64,000 nt of DNA from assembly GCA_020446425.1 (NCBI GenBank), contig JAGRES010000008.1, forward strand, positions 1-64,000. Reading direction: 5' to 3'. This DNA comes from Sphingobium sp. (lineage in GTDB: Bacteria > Pseudomonadota > Alphaproteobacteria > Sphingomonadales > Sphingomonadaceae). The notes under the pieces were generated by a model, which saw nothing but the letters and a program-made list of their open reading frames with translations, had not been told where the DNA came from and ran no database searches. The position numbers and the translations under genes were made by a program. Below are positions 46,083 to 55,680 of the stretch, piece after piece; the first letter of the stretch is position 1; each line of letters opens with the position of its first letter.

Positions 46083-47294
46083 ATGTACGATCAATATTAT
46101 GAGCTGAAGGGGCGCCCGTTCCAGCTTACGCCTGATCCGCATTTCTATTTTGAGAGCGCGACCCATCGCAAGGCGCTGTCCTATCTTGGCTATGGTCTGG
46201 CGCAGGGTGAGGGCTTTATCGTCATCACCGGCGATATCGGCGCGGGTAAGACGACGCTGGTCGGCCATGTGATGTCGACTATCGACCCGCAGCGCCTGAC
46301 CGCCGTCAAGATCGTCTCGACCCAGGTCGAAGGCGACGATCTGCTTCGTCTGGTCGCGCAGAGCTTCGGTATTACCGAGGAAGCGTTGCCCAAGGCGCAG
46401 CTGTTGCAGCGGATCGAGGCGTTCCTGCATTCGCAGGCGCGCAAAGGGCTGCGTACGCTGCTGATCGTCGACGAGGCGCAGGGGCTGGGCGTTTCCGCGG
46501 TTGAGGAACTGCGCATGCTCAGCAATTTTCAGCTGGGCGGGCAGGCGCTCTTGCAGATTTTCCTGCTGGGTCAGCCGGAGTTTCGCGATCTTATGAAATC
46601 GCCGGAGCTGGAGCAGTTGCAACAGCGGGTGATCGCCACGCATCATCTGGAACCGATGCTCGCCAACGAGGTCGAACCCTATATCAAGCACCGCCTCGCG
46701 CTCGTTGGCTGGCATGATAATCCGCGCATCACGCAGGACGCCTACGCCGCCATTTATGCGGCGACCGATGGCGTTCCGCGCCGTGTCAATGCGCTGATGA
46801 GCCGCGTATTATTGCTGGGCGCTATCGACCGCCTCGGCGAGATTGACGCGCAGGTGGTCAATGCTGTCGCTGCCGATATGGGATTGGACAATGATCGTGA
46901 TTCCACGTCGATGGCGGCGTCTCCGCTGGACGAGGTAACCGAAGAGACGGACGCCGAAATGGTTATCGAGCCCGAGGAGCCATCCGAAGAGCTTGTCGAG
47001 GATGTACCGTTCGTTGAAGCCGAAGAAGTGGAAGTCGCCAGTAATGAAGGCGGTGCTGATGCGTTCGAGCTGCACCGTATCCGCGATGAGCTGGAGGATC
47101 TGCGCCGTGCGATCAGCCTGACGGGTGGCGCGAGCGGAAACCAGAACGCGCTGATCGACAAGCTGAATATGCTGGAAGTGCGTCTGACGGCTGCGGAAGC
47201 GCGTACGGACGATCATGAAAGCGCATTGCGCCGGGTTTTGACGCTTCTTGTCGAATGGGTTGAAAACGACGAGAACGGGTCTCGCGCGGCCTGA
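46083..47294 (+). CDS. XrtA-associated ATPase (ExeA/GspA-like AAA)
   Basis: This 403-residue ATPase begins MYDQYYELKGRPFQLTPDPHF as ExeA-type proteins do. Walker A is TGDIGAGKTTLVGHV and Walker B is TLLIVDEAQGLG. After residue about 285 a Glu-rich linker and a coiled coil (ELHRIRDELEDLRRAIS) follow, and the typical ExeA membrane span and peptidoglycan-binding domain appear to be missing. It may energise assembly or export. ATG 46083 is chosen over the frame's earlier codon at 46053. Confidence 0.9.
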   Translation: MYDQYYELKGRPFQLTPDPHFYFESATHRKALSYLGYGLAQGEGFIVITGDIGAGKTTLVGHVMSTIDPQRLTAVKIVSTQVEGDDLLRLVAQSFGITEEALPKAQLLQRIEAFLHSQARKGLRTLLIVDEAQGLGVSAVEELRMLSNFQLGGQALLQIFLLGQPEFRDLMKSPELEQLQQRVIATHHLEPMLANEVEPYIKHRLALVGWHDNPRITQDAYAAIYAATDGVPRRVNALMSRVLLLGAIDRLGEIDAQVVNAVAADMGLDNDRDSTSMAASPLDEVTEETDAEMVIEPEEPSEELVEDVPFVEAEEVEVASNEGGADAFELHRIRDELEDLRRAISLTGGASGNQNALIDKLNMLEVRLTAAEARTDDHESALRRVLTLLVEWVENDENGSRAA

Positions 47295-47329
47295 TGGGCT
47301 GAAGCGTTATCCGCTGAAGGATTTTCATA

Positions 47330-48199
47330 ATGTCCTCAATTATCAATGCAATATCTGTTGATATTGAGGATTGGTTTCAGGTTGGGGCCTTTGAAACCAC
47401 TATCTCCAAAGCCGATTGGGATAGTCTGTCACCGCGGGTCGAGCGCAACACGGACGCGGTTCTCGCGCTGTTCGCGGAATCTGGCGTTAAAGGCACTTTC
47501 TTCACATTGGGATGGGTAGCAGAGCGCTTTCCGGCGCTGATCCGGCGCATTGTCGATGCCGGGCATGAGCTGGCCAGTCATGGCTACAACCATCAGCGCG
47601 TCTTCACCTTTACGCCCGACCAATTTCGCGCGGACCTGAAGAAATCGCGCGATCTGCTGGAGCAGGCGGGCGGGGTGAAGGTCAATGGATATCGCGCGCC
47701 CAGCTTTTCCATAGATGCACGCACGCCCTGGGCACACGCCATATTGGTCGAGGAAGGCTATCGCTATTCCAGTAGCGTCGCGCCTGTGGTGCATGATCAT
47801 TATGGCTGGCCGCAGGCCCCGCGTTTCGCTTTTCGGCCGCTGGCTGACAGTGGATTGACGGAATTGCCGGTTACGACCGCGCGTCTTGGCGGCAGAACAT
47901 TGGCAGCTGGCGGTGGCGGGTTTTTTCGCCTGCTGCCCTATGCATTCTCGCGCTGGGCCGTGCGGCAGGTGAACGGGCAGGACAAGCGCCCGGCGATCCT
48001 CTATTTTCATCCGTGGGAGATCGACCCGGACCAACCGCGCGTAGCGGGTGCCCCGCTCAAATCGCGCCTGCGTCATTATACCAATCTGGGCGTCATGGCG
48101 CCGAAGCTACGCCGCCTGATCGCGGATTTCGAGTGGGGCCGGGTCGACGCGCTGGTTGAAGCCCAGGCAAAGGATGCGCCATGCTGGCCCGTGCAATGA
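47330..48199 (+). CDS. Polysaccharide deacetylase, XrtA type
   Basis: This 289-residue NodB-fold deacetylase has the metal Asp/Asp pair in SVDIEDWFQVG, the two metal histidines in ELASHGYNHQRVF, the YRAPSFSID substrate motif, and a C-terminal PAILYFHPWEID. It likely removes acetyl groups from the polymer. No signal peptide is visible, so it may act on the cytoplasmic side or be exported by another route. Its stop overlaps the next ATG. Confidence 0.93.
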   Translation: MSSIINAISVDIEDWFQVGAFETTISKADWDSLSPRVERNTDAVLALFAESGVKGTFFTLGWVAERFPALIRRIVDAGHELASHGYNHQRVFTFTPDQFRADLKKSRDLLEQAGGVKVNGYRAPSFSIDARTPWAHAILVEEGYRYSSSVAPVVHDHYGWPQAPRFAFRPLADSGLTELPVTTARLGGRTLAAGGGGFFRLLPYAFSRWAVRQVNGQDKRPAILYFHPWEIDPDQPRVAGAPLKSRLRHYTNLGVMAPKLRRLIADFEWGRVDALVEAQAKDAPCWPVQ

Positions 48200-49239
48200 C
48201 TGTTTCTTTCGCCAATCTTGACGATGCAATCCAGTATCAGGAGCTGGAGCAGTGGGTATGCGCCCATCCGGCTTCCACACCCTTTCACCGCCCGGCATGG
48301 ATTAGCGCGGCGGCGCGCGGAACCGGGCAGCAGGCAATGATGCTGGTGTGCCGGCATGGTGGCAGCATCCGGGGCGTATTGCCGCTCAATCTTATTCATT
48401 CACCCCTATTCGGGAGGGCGCTGGTTTCCAGCGGTTTCGCGGTCGATGGCGGGATATTGGCGGAGGACGCCGAAGCCGTTGAGGCGCTGGCACAGGCATG
48501 CTGGAATCTGGCGGAAGCCAATAGCGCGCCGACGGCGGAACTGCGTGGCGGCATGATGCCGCAAAAGGACTGGAAGCTGAAAAGCGATGCCTATCTGGGT
48601 TTCGCCAAGCCTCTGGAAGCCGATGACGAAGCGCAATTGCTCGCCGTTCCCAAGCGTCACCGCGCCGAAATCCGCAAAGGGCTTGGCAACGACTTGACGA
48701 TTGAGACTGGCAACAGCCGCCGGTTGCTCGAAATTCATTACCGGCTCTATGCCGAGAATGTGCACAGGCTGGGTACGCCGGTATTCCCTAAAGCGCTGTT
48801 TTCGCGCGTGATGGATGCGTTCGGCGATGATGCCGATATTTTGATGGTGTCCAAAGACGGTGCGCCGCACACGACGGTTGTCAGCCTCTATCATCGCGGT
48901 GCCTGCATACCCTATTGGCATGGTGCGACCTGGGATGCGCGGTCGTTGCGGGCCAATGAGGCCGGCTATTACCGGCTGATGGGCCATGCGCGTGAGCGTG
49001 GTTGTACCGTTTTCGATTTCGGACGTTCCAAGGTAGGCACCGGTCCGGCGCTATGGAAGAAAACCTGGGGTTGGGAGGGGGAGCCGCTCACCTATGCTAC
49101 GCGCGCTGCGCCGGGTATGGAGCCGCGCGATATCAATCCGCTGTCCCCGCAATATCAGCGCAAGGTTGCGCTGTGGAAGAAGCTGCCTTTGCCGCTGGCC
49201 AATCGTATCGGCCCGTTCATTGCGCGCGGTCTGGGTTGA
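48196..49239 (+). CDS. FemAB-family protein, PEP-CTERM system-associated
   Basis: This 347-residue tandem GNAT protein resembles the FemAB family that adds amino acids to cell-wall or polymer precursors. Key stretches are FHRPAWISAAARGTGQQAMM, KRHRAEIRKGLGNDLT, HTTVVSLYHRGACIPYWHGA and FDFGRSKVGTGPALWKKTWG. The ATG at 48196 overlaps the deacetylase stop (ATGA); an ATG 15 bases upstream is possible. It would cooperate with the amidotransferase further on to decorate the polymer (inference). Confidence 0.9.
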   Translation: MTVSFANLDDAIQYQELEQWVCAHPASTPFHRPAWISAAARGTGQQAMMLVCRHGGSIRGVLPLNLIHSPLFGRALVSSGFAVDGGILAEDAEAVEALAQACWNLAEANSAPTAELRGGMMPQKDWKLKSDAYLGFAKPLEADDEAQLLAVPKRHRAEIRKGLGNDLTIETGNSRRLLEIHYRLYAENVHRLGTPVFPKALFSRVMDAFGDDADILMVSKDGAPHTTVVSLYHRGACIPYWHGATWDARSLRANEAGYYRLMGHARERGCTVFDFGRSKVGTGPALWKKTWGWEGEPLTYATRAAPGMEPRDINPLSPQYQRKVALWKKLPLPLANRIGPFIARGLG

Positions 49240-49245
49240 TCTGTC

Positions 49246-50454
49246 ATGACGGCAGGCGGCGATATTCTCTTTCTGGTGCATCGCATCCCCTTTCCGCCGG
49301 ACCGGGGGGATAAAATCCGTTCTTATCATATGCTCAAGGCGTTCGCGGAGATGGCGCCGGTACATGTCGGCTGTTTTGCCGACGATGATCGCGATATGGG
49401 CTTTGCCACGGATCTGGCGCGTGTTGCAGCCAGCCAATGCGTTGTAAGGCGTGATCGGTCGAAGGCCATGGCTGGCCTTGCCGGTTTGTTCAGTCATCGT
49501 TCCATACTGGTTTCGATATATGAGAACCCGGAGCTTCATCGCTGGGTGAGTGAGATACTGGCGACGCGGCCTATCCGGGCGATTGTCGCTTATTCCGTTC
49601 AGATGGCGACCTATGTGCCCCTCGATTTGCCGCCCGGTTGCCGGTTCATGATGGATTTTGTCGATTTCGACAGCGCCAAATATGCCGCTTATGGTTCGGA
49701 GCAGGACGGTTTCATGGGTTGGGTCAACCGGCGCGAAGGGCGCGTGCTGCTGGATTTCGAGCGGGAAGTGGCGCGGCGTGCCACTATATCCACCTTTGTC
49801 AGCGCCGCCGAAGCGCAATTATTCGCACAAACCGCTGACGTTCAGGATCGTGATGTGCAGGCCCTTGATAACGGGGTAAATCTGAATTATTTCAACATAG
49901 AAGAAGATATATCTCCAATTGAAAATGAAGAAAATCCGTTGCTCGTTTTTACAGGGCAAATGGATTACCGGCCCAATATCGAGGCGGTGGAGAGCTTTGC
50001 GCGCGAAGCCCTGCCCATTGTACGCGCCAAATATCCCACTGCGACCTTCGTCATCGTAGGCCGCAATCCCACGCCGCAGGTTCAGGCATTGGCGTTGCAG
50101 CCCGGCGTGATCGTGACAGGGGGCGTGCCAGATATACGCGGGTGGCTCATGGCAGCGGATGTCGTGGTCGCGCCGTTGCGGATCGCACGTGGTATCCAGA
50201 ACAAGGTGCTCGAAGCCATGGCGATGGGGCGGCCTGTCGTCGCCAGCCCGCAGGCGGCGGAAGGTATTGATGCAGTCAATGGCGAGCATTTCGTCGTCGC
50301 CGCTGACCCGCAGGCGGAAGCCGAGGCTGTGCGTGCCTTGCTCGCTGATCCGCAGCAGGCTGCGTTGCTGGGCAAGGCGGCGCGGGCGCGGATGGAACAG
50401 CGTTATGACTGGGCGGCGACACTTGCGCCGCTGCGCGAAATGGTGCTGGGGTGA
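49246..50454 (+). CDS. Glycosyltransferase, XrtA/PEP-CTERM system-associated
   Basis: This 402-residue GT-B enzyme (GT4 type) has the opening FLVHRIPFPPDRGDKIRSYHML that fits the TIGR03087-type family, the middle DNGVNLNYFN, and the donor-site block PLRIARGIQNKVLEAMAMGRPVVASP. The E-x7-E-like motif EAMAMGRP is present. At about residues 215-230 a short acidic stretch (NIEEDISPIENEENP) is coded by unusually AT-rich DNA and interrupts the normal linker between domains. Sugar donor is unknown. Confidence 0.9.
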   Translation: MTAGGDILFLVHRIPFPPDRGDKIRSYHMLKAFAEMAPVHVGCFADDDRDMGFATDLARVAASQCVVRRDRSKAMAGLAGLFSHRSILVSIYENPELHRWVSEILATRPIRAIVAYSVQMATYVPLDLPPGCRFMMDFVDFDSAKYAAYGSEQDGFMGWVNRREGRVLLDFEREVARRATISTFVSAAEAQLFAQTADVQDRDVQALDNGVNLNYFNIEEDISPIENEENPLLVFTGQMDYRPNIEAVESFAREALPIVRAKYPTATFVIVGRNPTPQVQALALQPGVIVTGGVPDIRGWLMAADVVVAPLRIARGIQNKVLEAMAMGRPVVASPQAAEGIDAVNGEHFVVAADPQAEAEAVRALLADPQQAALLGKAARARMEQRYDWAATLAPLREMVLG

Positions 50455-50458
50455 AGCC

Positions 50459-52000
50459 ATGGCGCCGGCGATCCGCCTGACTCCTGCGACCTTGCGAGGC
50501 TATGCCGCGACGCCGGGCTGGCTGCGCCAATTGCTGGGGTTGACCGGGCTGGCCGTAGCGATCCTGCTGATATTCTGGCGCGACGCAGCCGACATGATAC
50601 GTATCTGGTGGACTAGCTCCACCTACGGGCATTGCCTGTTTATACCCATGCTGATCGGCTGGCTGGTGCATCAGCGCAAGGATGGCCTGGCCCGATTGCA
50701 CCCGTCAGCATGGCCATGGGCGCTGCTGTGGCCGGCGGCGGGCGCTTTTGGCTGGTTGCTGGGCGATGCGGCGGGGTTGGCGGTGTTGCGCCATGGCGGG
50801 CTTGTCGTGATGCTCCAGGGCGCGGTTGCCGCCATGTTGGGGCCGGTCGTAACCCGCGCCTTGCTGTTTCCGCTATTCTACGCCTTCTTCATGGTGCCGG
50901 TGGGCAGCGAGCTGGAGCCCGCGCTTCAGCTGCTGACCGCCAAGCTTTCCATGATCATGCTGGGTTGGGCGAATGTACCCGCGCATATCGAGGGCATATT
51001 CATCACCATTCCCAACGGCTATTTCGAAGTGGCCGAGGCCTGCTCCGGCGCGAAATTCCTGATCGCGATGACGGCTTATGGCGTGCTGGTATGCAATGTC
51101 TGCTTCCGTTCATGGCTGAGGCGCACCATTTTCCTCACGGGCGCGCTTGCCACATGCATTGTGGCGAATGGTGTGCGCGCGTTCGCCACCATCTATGTGG
51201 CGCACAAGACCAGCGTCGATGCCGCCGTCGGGTTCGATCATGTCATGTATGGCTGGCTGTTCTTCGCGCTGGTGATGATTGTCGTCATGCTGGTGGCCTG
51301 GCCCTTTTTCGACCGCAAACCGGGAGACCCGGTGTTTGACCCCGCAAAATTACAGTCCATGACGTCATCCCGGCACTCATTGACGGGTGTATTGGCGATT
51401 GCGCTCGCCGTTATAGTTGCCGGGCCTGTGTGGAGCCATATATCCGTCATCCGCGCGGAGACTCAGCTTGCGCCGCCTGCCTTGCCTTCTGTATCTGGCT
51501 GGCGTTTGAGCGACGCGCCAATGGCCTATCCCTGGGCACCGCGTTTCGATGGCGCGGATCATAAGGTGCAGGCTCGCTATGAGGATGGGCAGGGGCATGT
51601 CGTCGATCTGGCGATTGTGTCCTTCGCTCGCCAATCCGAAGGGCGCGAACTGATCGGGTTCGGTCAGGGTGCAGCCGATCCCGATAGCGAATGGGTGTGG
51701 TCTGATCACGCGGCTTCGCCGGATGTGGCTCGGGCCGAGATCATCACTGCGCCCGGTCCGGTCGAACGCTATGTCCTCAGCTGGTACCGCGTCGGCGACG
51801 CCGGGCTGACTGGCGCAGCAAACAGGGTAAAGCTCGACACCATGAAGGCGCGTTTGCTGGGCCGTAACCAGAGAGCCGTGGCTATCCTCGTTTCCATCGA
51901 GAATCCGCGACTGAACGGCGGCAAAGAGACCGTTCATGCGTTCCTGAAATCGCTTGATCCGATAGAGGATTTGGCTGACGGGGCCACGCGAAGCCGCTAG
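50459..52000 (+). CDS. xrtA: Exosortase A fused to EpsI-like domain
   Basis: This 513-residue membrane protein. The exosortase part has about eight hydrophobic spans and the catalytic triad C195 (EVAEACSGAKFL), R240 (ANGVRAFATIY) and H261 (FDHVMYGWLFF). In the family it cleaves PEP-CTERM proteins before export. After residue about 290 comes a further membrane anchor and an EpsI-type (DUF3485) soluble domain, including SWYRVGDAGLTGAANRVKLDTM, so the two functions are fused. The ATG at 50459 lies just past the glycosyltransferase stop. No substrate with a PEP-CTERM tail is seen nearby. Confidence 0.95.
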   Translation: MAPAIRLTPATLRGYAATPGWLRQLLGLTGLAVAILLIFWRDAADMIRIWWTSSTYGHCLFIPMLIGWLVHQRKDGLARLHPSAWPWALLWPAAGAFGWLLGDAAGLAVLRHGGLVVMLQGAVAAMLGPVVTRALLFPLFYAFFMVPVGSELEPALQLLTAKLSMIMLGWANVPAHIEGIFITIPNGYFEVAEACSGAKFLIAMTAYGVLVCNVCFRSWLRRTIFLTGALATCIVANGVRAFATIYVAHKTSVDAAVGFDHVMYGWLFFALVMIVVMLVAWPFFDRKPGDPVFDPAKLQSMTSSRHSLTGVLAIALAVIVAGPVWSHISVIRAETQLAPPALPSVSGWRLSDAPMAYPWAPRFDGADHKVQARYEDGQGHVVDLAIVSFARQSEGRELIGFGQGAADPDSEWVWSDHAASPDVARAEIITAPGPVERYVLSWYRVGDAGLTGAANRVKLDTMKARLLGRNQRAVAILVSIENPRLNGGKETVHAFLKSLDPIEDLADGATRSR

Positions 52001-52011
52001 AGCACATTCCC

Positions 52012-53904
52012 ATGTGCGGAATCGCGGGCATTTTTCACCTTGAAACGGCAAAGCCTGTCGATCCGGCGCGGATGCAGCGCATGATTGATGTCATGCCGCA
52101 TCGCGGGCCAGACGGGGAAGGCGTGTGGACCGCGCCGGGCATAGGGCTGGGCCACCGCCGTCTGTCGATCATCGACCTGCATGGCGGGGCGCAGCCGATG
52201 GCGAGCGAGGACGCGCGCCTGATCGTCACGTTCAACGGAGAAATATATAATTTCAACGATATAAAGTTCGAACTTGAGAGAAAAGGTCATCATTTCCATA
52301 CGCATAGCGATACGGAAGTGATTCTGCATGCCTATCGTGAATGGGGCGAGGCCTGCGTCGAGCGTTTCAACGGCATGTTCGCCTTTGCACTCTATGACCA
52401 GAGTACGCAGTCACTATGGCTGGTGCGCGACCGGCTGGGCGTCAAACCGCTCTATTATGCGCAGGTTTCGGACGGCAGCGTCATTTTCGGGTCCGAGTTG
52501 AAGGTATTGCTCGCGCATCCGCTGCTGCGCCGCGAGCCGTCGCTGACCGCCATCGAGGATTATCTCGCGCTCGGCTATGTGCCGGACGATGCCTGTATCG
52601 TCGCGGGCGTCAGGAAGCTGGGCGCGGGCATGCACCTCAAGCTTGTGCGGGGCAGGGGTTTGCCTGAGCCCCAAACCTATTGGGATGTGAGTTTTGCCGA
52701 TCGGTCCAAGGCGAAGGCGCCCGAACTGATCGAAGAGCTGACCGCCCTGATGCGCGATGCGGTCAAACTGCGCATGATTTCGGATGTGCCGCTAGGAGCT
52801 TTCCTTTCTGGCGGCGTCGACAGCAGCAGCGTCGTGGCCATGATGGCCGAAAACTCCCGCGCTGCGGTCAAGACATGCACGATTGGCTTCGATGTCGAGA
52901 GCCTGGATGAGCGCGCCTATGCAGACCGCGTGGCGCGGCGCTTTGCGACCGATCACCGCACGCGGATTGTCTCACCCGATGATTATGGCCTGCTCGATAC
53001 GCTGGTCACACATTTCGACGAGCCTTTCGCCGATGCGTCAGCATTACCCACCTATCGCGTATGCGAACTGGCGCGTGACGAGGTCACCGTTGCGCTATCC
53101 GGCGATGGCGCGGACGAGGCGTTTGCCGGATACAGGCGGCATTTGTTCCAGCATCGCGGCGAACGGGCGCGCTCGTTGATGCCAGCAGCCATCAGGCAAC
53201 CCCTTTTTAGCGCATTGGGCCGGATATATCCCAAAATGGACTGGGCGCCGCGTTTTCTGCGCGCCAAATCGACCTTTCAGGAGCTGGCGGTTAGCGGCGG
53301 AGAAGCCTATGCGCGGTCGGTCGGTTTTACGCCGCCGGAGCTGCGCGCGCGGCTTTATACTCATAGTTTCACGCAAAAAATCGACGGTCACCGAGCGGAG
53401 GATCGCATCATCACAGCGATGGAAAACGCGCCCGCCCGCGATGCGATCGACCGCGCGCAATATGCCGACCTCAAAATATGGCTGCCCGGCGATATCCTGA
53501 CCAAAACCGACCGGATGAGCATGGCCGTCAGCCTGGAGGCGCGCGAGCCGCTGCTCGATTACCGGTTGGTGGAATTCGCCGCGAAGCTTCCCGTAGGTCA
53601 GCGCATTCATGGCAAGAGCGGCAAATATCTGATGAAGCGGGCGATGGAGCCGCATTTGCCGCACGATATCCTCTATCGCGATAAAATGGGCTTTGTGACG
53701 CCGATCAGCCAGTGGTTCCGCGATGCTCTGGCGGGTGAGGCGGCGGCTGTTGCCAGCGGGTCGACGCTGGCGCGCACGGGCTGGCTCGATCCGAAGGCCA
53801 TGCGCAAACTCGCCGCCGATCACAAGGCGGGCAGGGCGGATCATGGCCGCCTGCTCTGGCAATTATTGGTGCTGGACAAGAGTCTGGCGCGACTGTTCGC
53901 CTGA
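52012..53904 (+). CDS. XrtA/PEP-CTERM system amidotransferase (asparagine synthase family)
   Basis: This 630-residue glutamine-dependent amidotransferase starts MCGIAGIFHLE, with Cys2 as glutaminase nucleophile, then RHRLSIIDLHGG-type and TFNGEIYNF. The synthetase domain has the PP-loop FLSGGVDSSSVVAMM and the ALSGDGADEAFAGYRRH motif. It is the exosortase-linked family (TIGR03108 as recalled), thought to amidate uronic acids or peptide groups on the polymer rather than make free asparagine. It begins 11 bases after xrtA. Confidence 0.94.
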   Translation: MCGIAGIFHLETAKPVDPARMQRMIDVMPHRGPDGEGVWTAPGIGLGHRRLSIIDLHGGAQPMASEDARLIVTFNGEIYNFNDIKFELERKGHHFHTHSDTEVILHAYREWGEACVERFNGMFAFALYDQSTQSLWLVRDRLGVKPLYYAQVSDGSVIFGSELKVLLAHPLLRREPSLTAIEDYLALGYVPDDACIVAGVRKLGAGMHLKLVRGRGLPEPQTYWDVSFADRSKAKAPELIEELTALMRDAVKLRMISDVPLGAFLSGGVDSSSVVAMMAENSRAAVKTCTIGFDVESLDERAYADRVARRFATDHRTRIVSPDDYGLLDTLVTHFDEPFADASALPTYRVCELARDEVTVALSGDGADEAFAGYRRHLFQHRGERARSLMPAAIRQPLFSALGRIYPKMDWAPRFLRAKSTFQELAVSGGEAYARSVGFTPPELRARLYTHSFTQKIDGHRAEDRIITAMENAPARDAIDRAQYADLKIWLPGDILTKTDRMSMAVSLEAREPLLDYRLVEFAAKLPVGQRIHGKSGKYLMKRAMEPHLPHDILYRDKMGFVTPISQWFRDALAGEAAAVASGSTLARTGWLDPKAMRKLAADHKAGRADHGRLLWQLLVLDKSLARLFA

Positions 53905-53991
53905 CTCCCGGTAGGGCGAAAACACACCAAATTAAGCCTTTGGCAAGCCTGAGGCGGTATTCGGTAAAGCCGGACGCCGGGAGCCTGCCCC

Positions 53992-54951
53992 ATGATGAAA
54001 TCCTCTTCGATAGACGCGCTGAAGGGCGCTCTTATCCTGTGGGTGATTGGCGGGCATATGGCCGAGGTGCTGCACCTGGAGCACATCGCCTTCTGGATCG
54101 GTTCCGGATTTCGCATGCCGCTAATGGTCGCGGTGTCCGGCTATCTGCTCAATCTGGAGCGGGTCAGACAGGCGCCTTTTGGCGATATCGGTTATCGCTA
54201 CTGGAAGCGCATGATATTGCCCTGGCTGGTGGCGTCATGCGTCTATCTGCTCCCTCGCGGCGATGCAGTGAGCTGGATGACGCCGCTCGATATCGTGCTG
54301 CGCCCATCCTACCATCTCTGGTACATCCCTGTCCTGTGCCTGCTCATCCTGTCGGCGCGTTATGCCCGCTTTTCGCCGGCCCTGCTGGTGATGCTTTCCG
54401 CGCCACTGAGCGTGGGCATGATGATCGGCTACGGCCTGTATCATGAAGTAATCGGAACCGGCATATGGGCGTTCGACAGCCGTTTCCTGAGTTACCCGCT
54501 CTATTTCTTCTTCGGCGTGCTGATGGCGCGTCTTGAGCCCTCAATGGCACATCGCACAGCCGGTGTGGCGGTAGCGATATTGGGGTTAGCGGGTTGGATC
54601 TATCTATATGAGAGCAGCGATCTCGGCTTGCAGGTTTCGGCCCGGCTGGCGATGAACCTTGGCCTGATCGCGCTGCTGCCGGTATTTGCCCGCCTGCCGA
54701 TCCGGATTGCCCCGGTCAATGCAATCGGTCGGGCGAGCCTGTTCTATTATCTCTGGCATCCGCTGCTGATCGGGCTGTTGCTGGCACAGGGGCTCGATCC
54801 ATGGACGGCACTGCTGCTGACGATTACGTTGCTGGCCGCTGTGCACCGCCTGATGGCGGATATGCCTGTGCTGCCTACCCTGCTGGGTACCCCGCCCGTG
54901 CGCCGCACAGATACCGACGGCAAACCAGCTCTCGCAGTTTCAGCTATATAG
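53992..54951 (+). CDS. Acyltransferase family membrane protein
   Basis: This 319-residue protein has about ten hydrophobic segments in the Acyltransferase_3 pattern, with the N-terminal [22 protein letters not shown] (the conserved His/Arg region), [14 protein letters not shown] and the terminal [16 protein letters not shown]. It probably O-acylates the sugar repeat. It is the last gene of the exosortase locus, and its stop overlaps the convergent truA by 12 bases. Confidence 0.88.
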   Translation: MMKSSSIDALKGALILWVIGGHMAEVLHLEHIAFWIGSGFRMPLMVAVSGYLLNLERVRQAPFGDIGYRYWKRMILPWLVASCVYLLPRGDAVSWMTPLDIVLRPSYHLWYIPVLCLLILSARYARFSPALLVMLSAPLSVGMMIGYGLYHEVIGTGIWAFDSRFLSYPLYFFFGVLMARLEPSMAHRTAGVAVAILGLAGWIYLYESSDLGLQVSARLAMNLGLIALLPVFARLPIRIAPVNAIGRASLFYYLWHPLLIGLLLAQGLDPWTALLLTITLLAAVHRLMADMPVLPTLLGTPPVRRTDTDGKPALAVSAI

Positions 54952-55680
54952 TGCCCGCACGAAATACAGCCCGTCGGGCGGTGCATTGAGGCCGAGCGCA
55001 TTCCGGTCTGTAGCCTTCAAAGCGGCGCCCATATCCTCAACGCTCCAGCGGCCCATACCGACCAGCGCGAGGCAGCCGACCATCGAACGCACCTGATGAT
55101 GGAGAAAGCTGCGTGCGGCGGCGTGAATGTTGATCCGGTCCTCCTCCCGCACAACGTCGAGCCGGTCGAGCGACTTGACCGGGCTTTCCGCCTGACAATG
55201 GACGGAGCGGAAGGTGGTGAAATCATGCTTGCCCACCAGCAGGGCGGCCGCTTGCGCCATGGCTTCTGCGTTCAGCTCCTGTGGGATCTGCCACGCCAGC
55301 CCTTTCTCGAAGGTCAGCGGCGCGCGCCGATTGACGATACGATAGACATATTCGCGACCCACGCAGGAAAATCGCGCGTGCCAGTCGTCCGCCACGACCT
55401 CGCATGCCAATATTGCCACCGGATTGGGCCGCAAATGGGCATTCAATGCCTCCATCAAGCGGAAAGTCGTCATGTCCTTGTCGATATCCGCATGGGCCCG
55501 CATCGCATAACCATGCACGCCTGCGTCCGTGCGCCCGGCGCAATGCAGTACCGCCTGCTCGCCGGTTACGCCCGCGATGGCCTCCTCAATGGCCTGTTGC
55601 ACACTTGGGCCATGGGCCTGCCGCTGCCAGCCCATGAACGGGCGGCCGTCAAACTCCACGGTGAAGGCGTAGCGGGTCAT
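54940..55680 (-). CDS. truA: tRNA pseudouridine synthase A
   Basis: TruA isomerises uridines 38-40 of tRNA. The 246-residue protein has the N-terminal [16 protein letters not shown], the catalytic aspartate in [14 protein letters not shown], and the C-terminal [19 protein letters not shown]. The ATG at 55680 lies in the fmt stop (ATGA), so it is coupled to fmt. The frame stays open upstream only within fmt. Confidence 0.96.
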   Translation of the reverse strand: MTRYAFTVEFDGRPFMGWQRQAHGPSVQQAIEEAIAGVTGEQAVLHCAGRTDAGVHGYAMRAHADIDKDMTTFRLMEALNAHLRPNPVAILACEVVADDWHARFSCVGREYVYRIVNRRAPLTFEKGLAWQIPQELNAEAMAQAAALLVGKHDFTTFRSVHCQAESPVKSLDRLDVVREEDRINIHAAARSFLHHQVRSMVGCLALVGMGRWSVEDMGAALKATDRNALGLNAPPDGLYFVRALYS

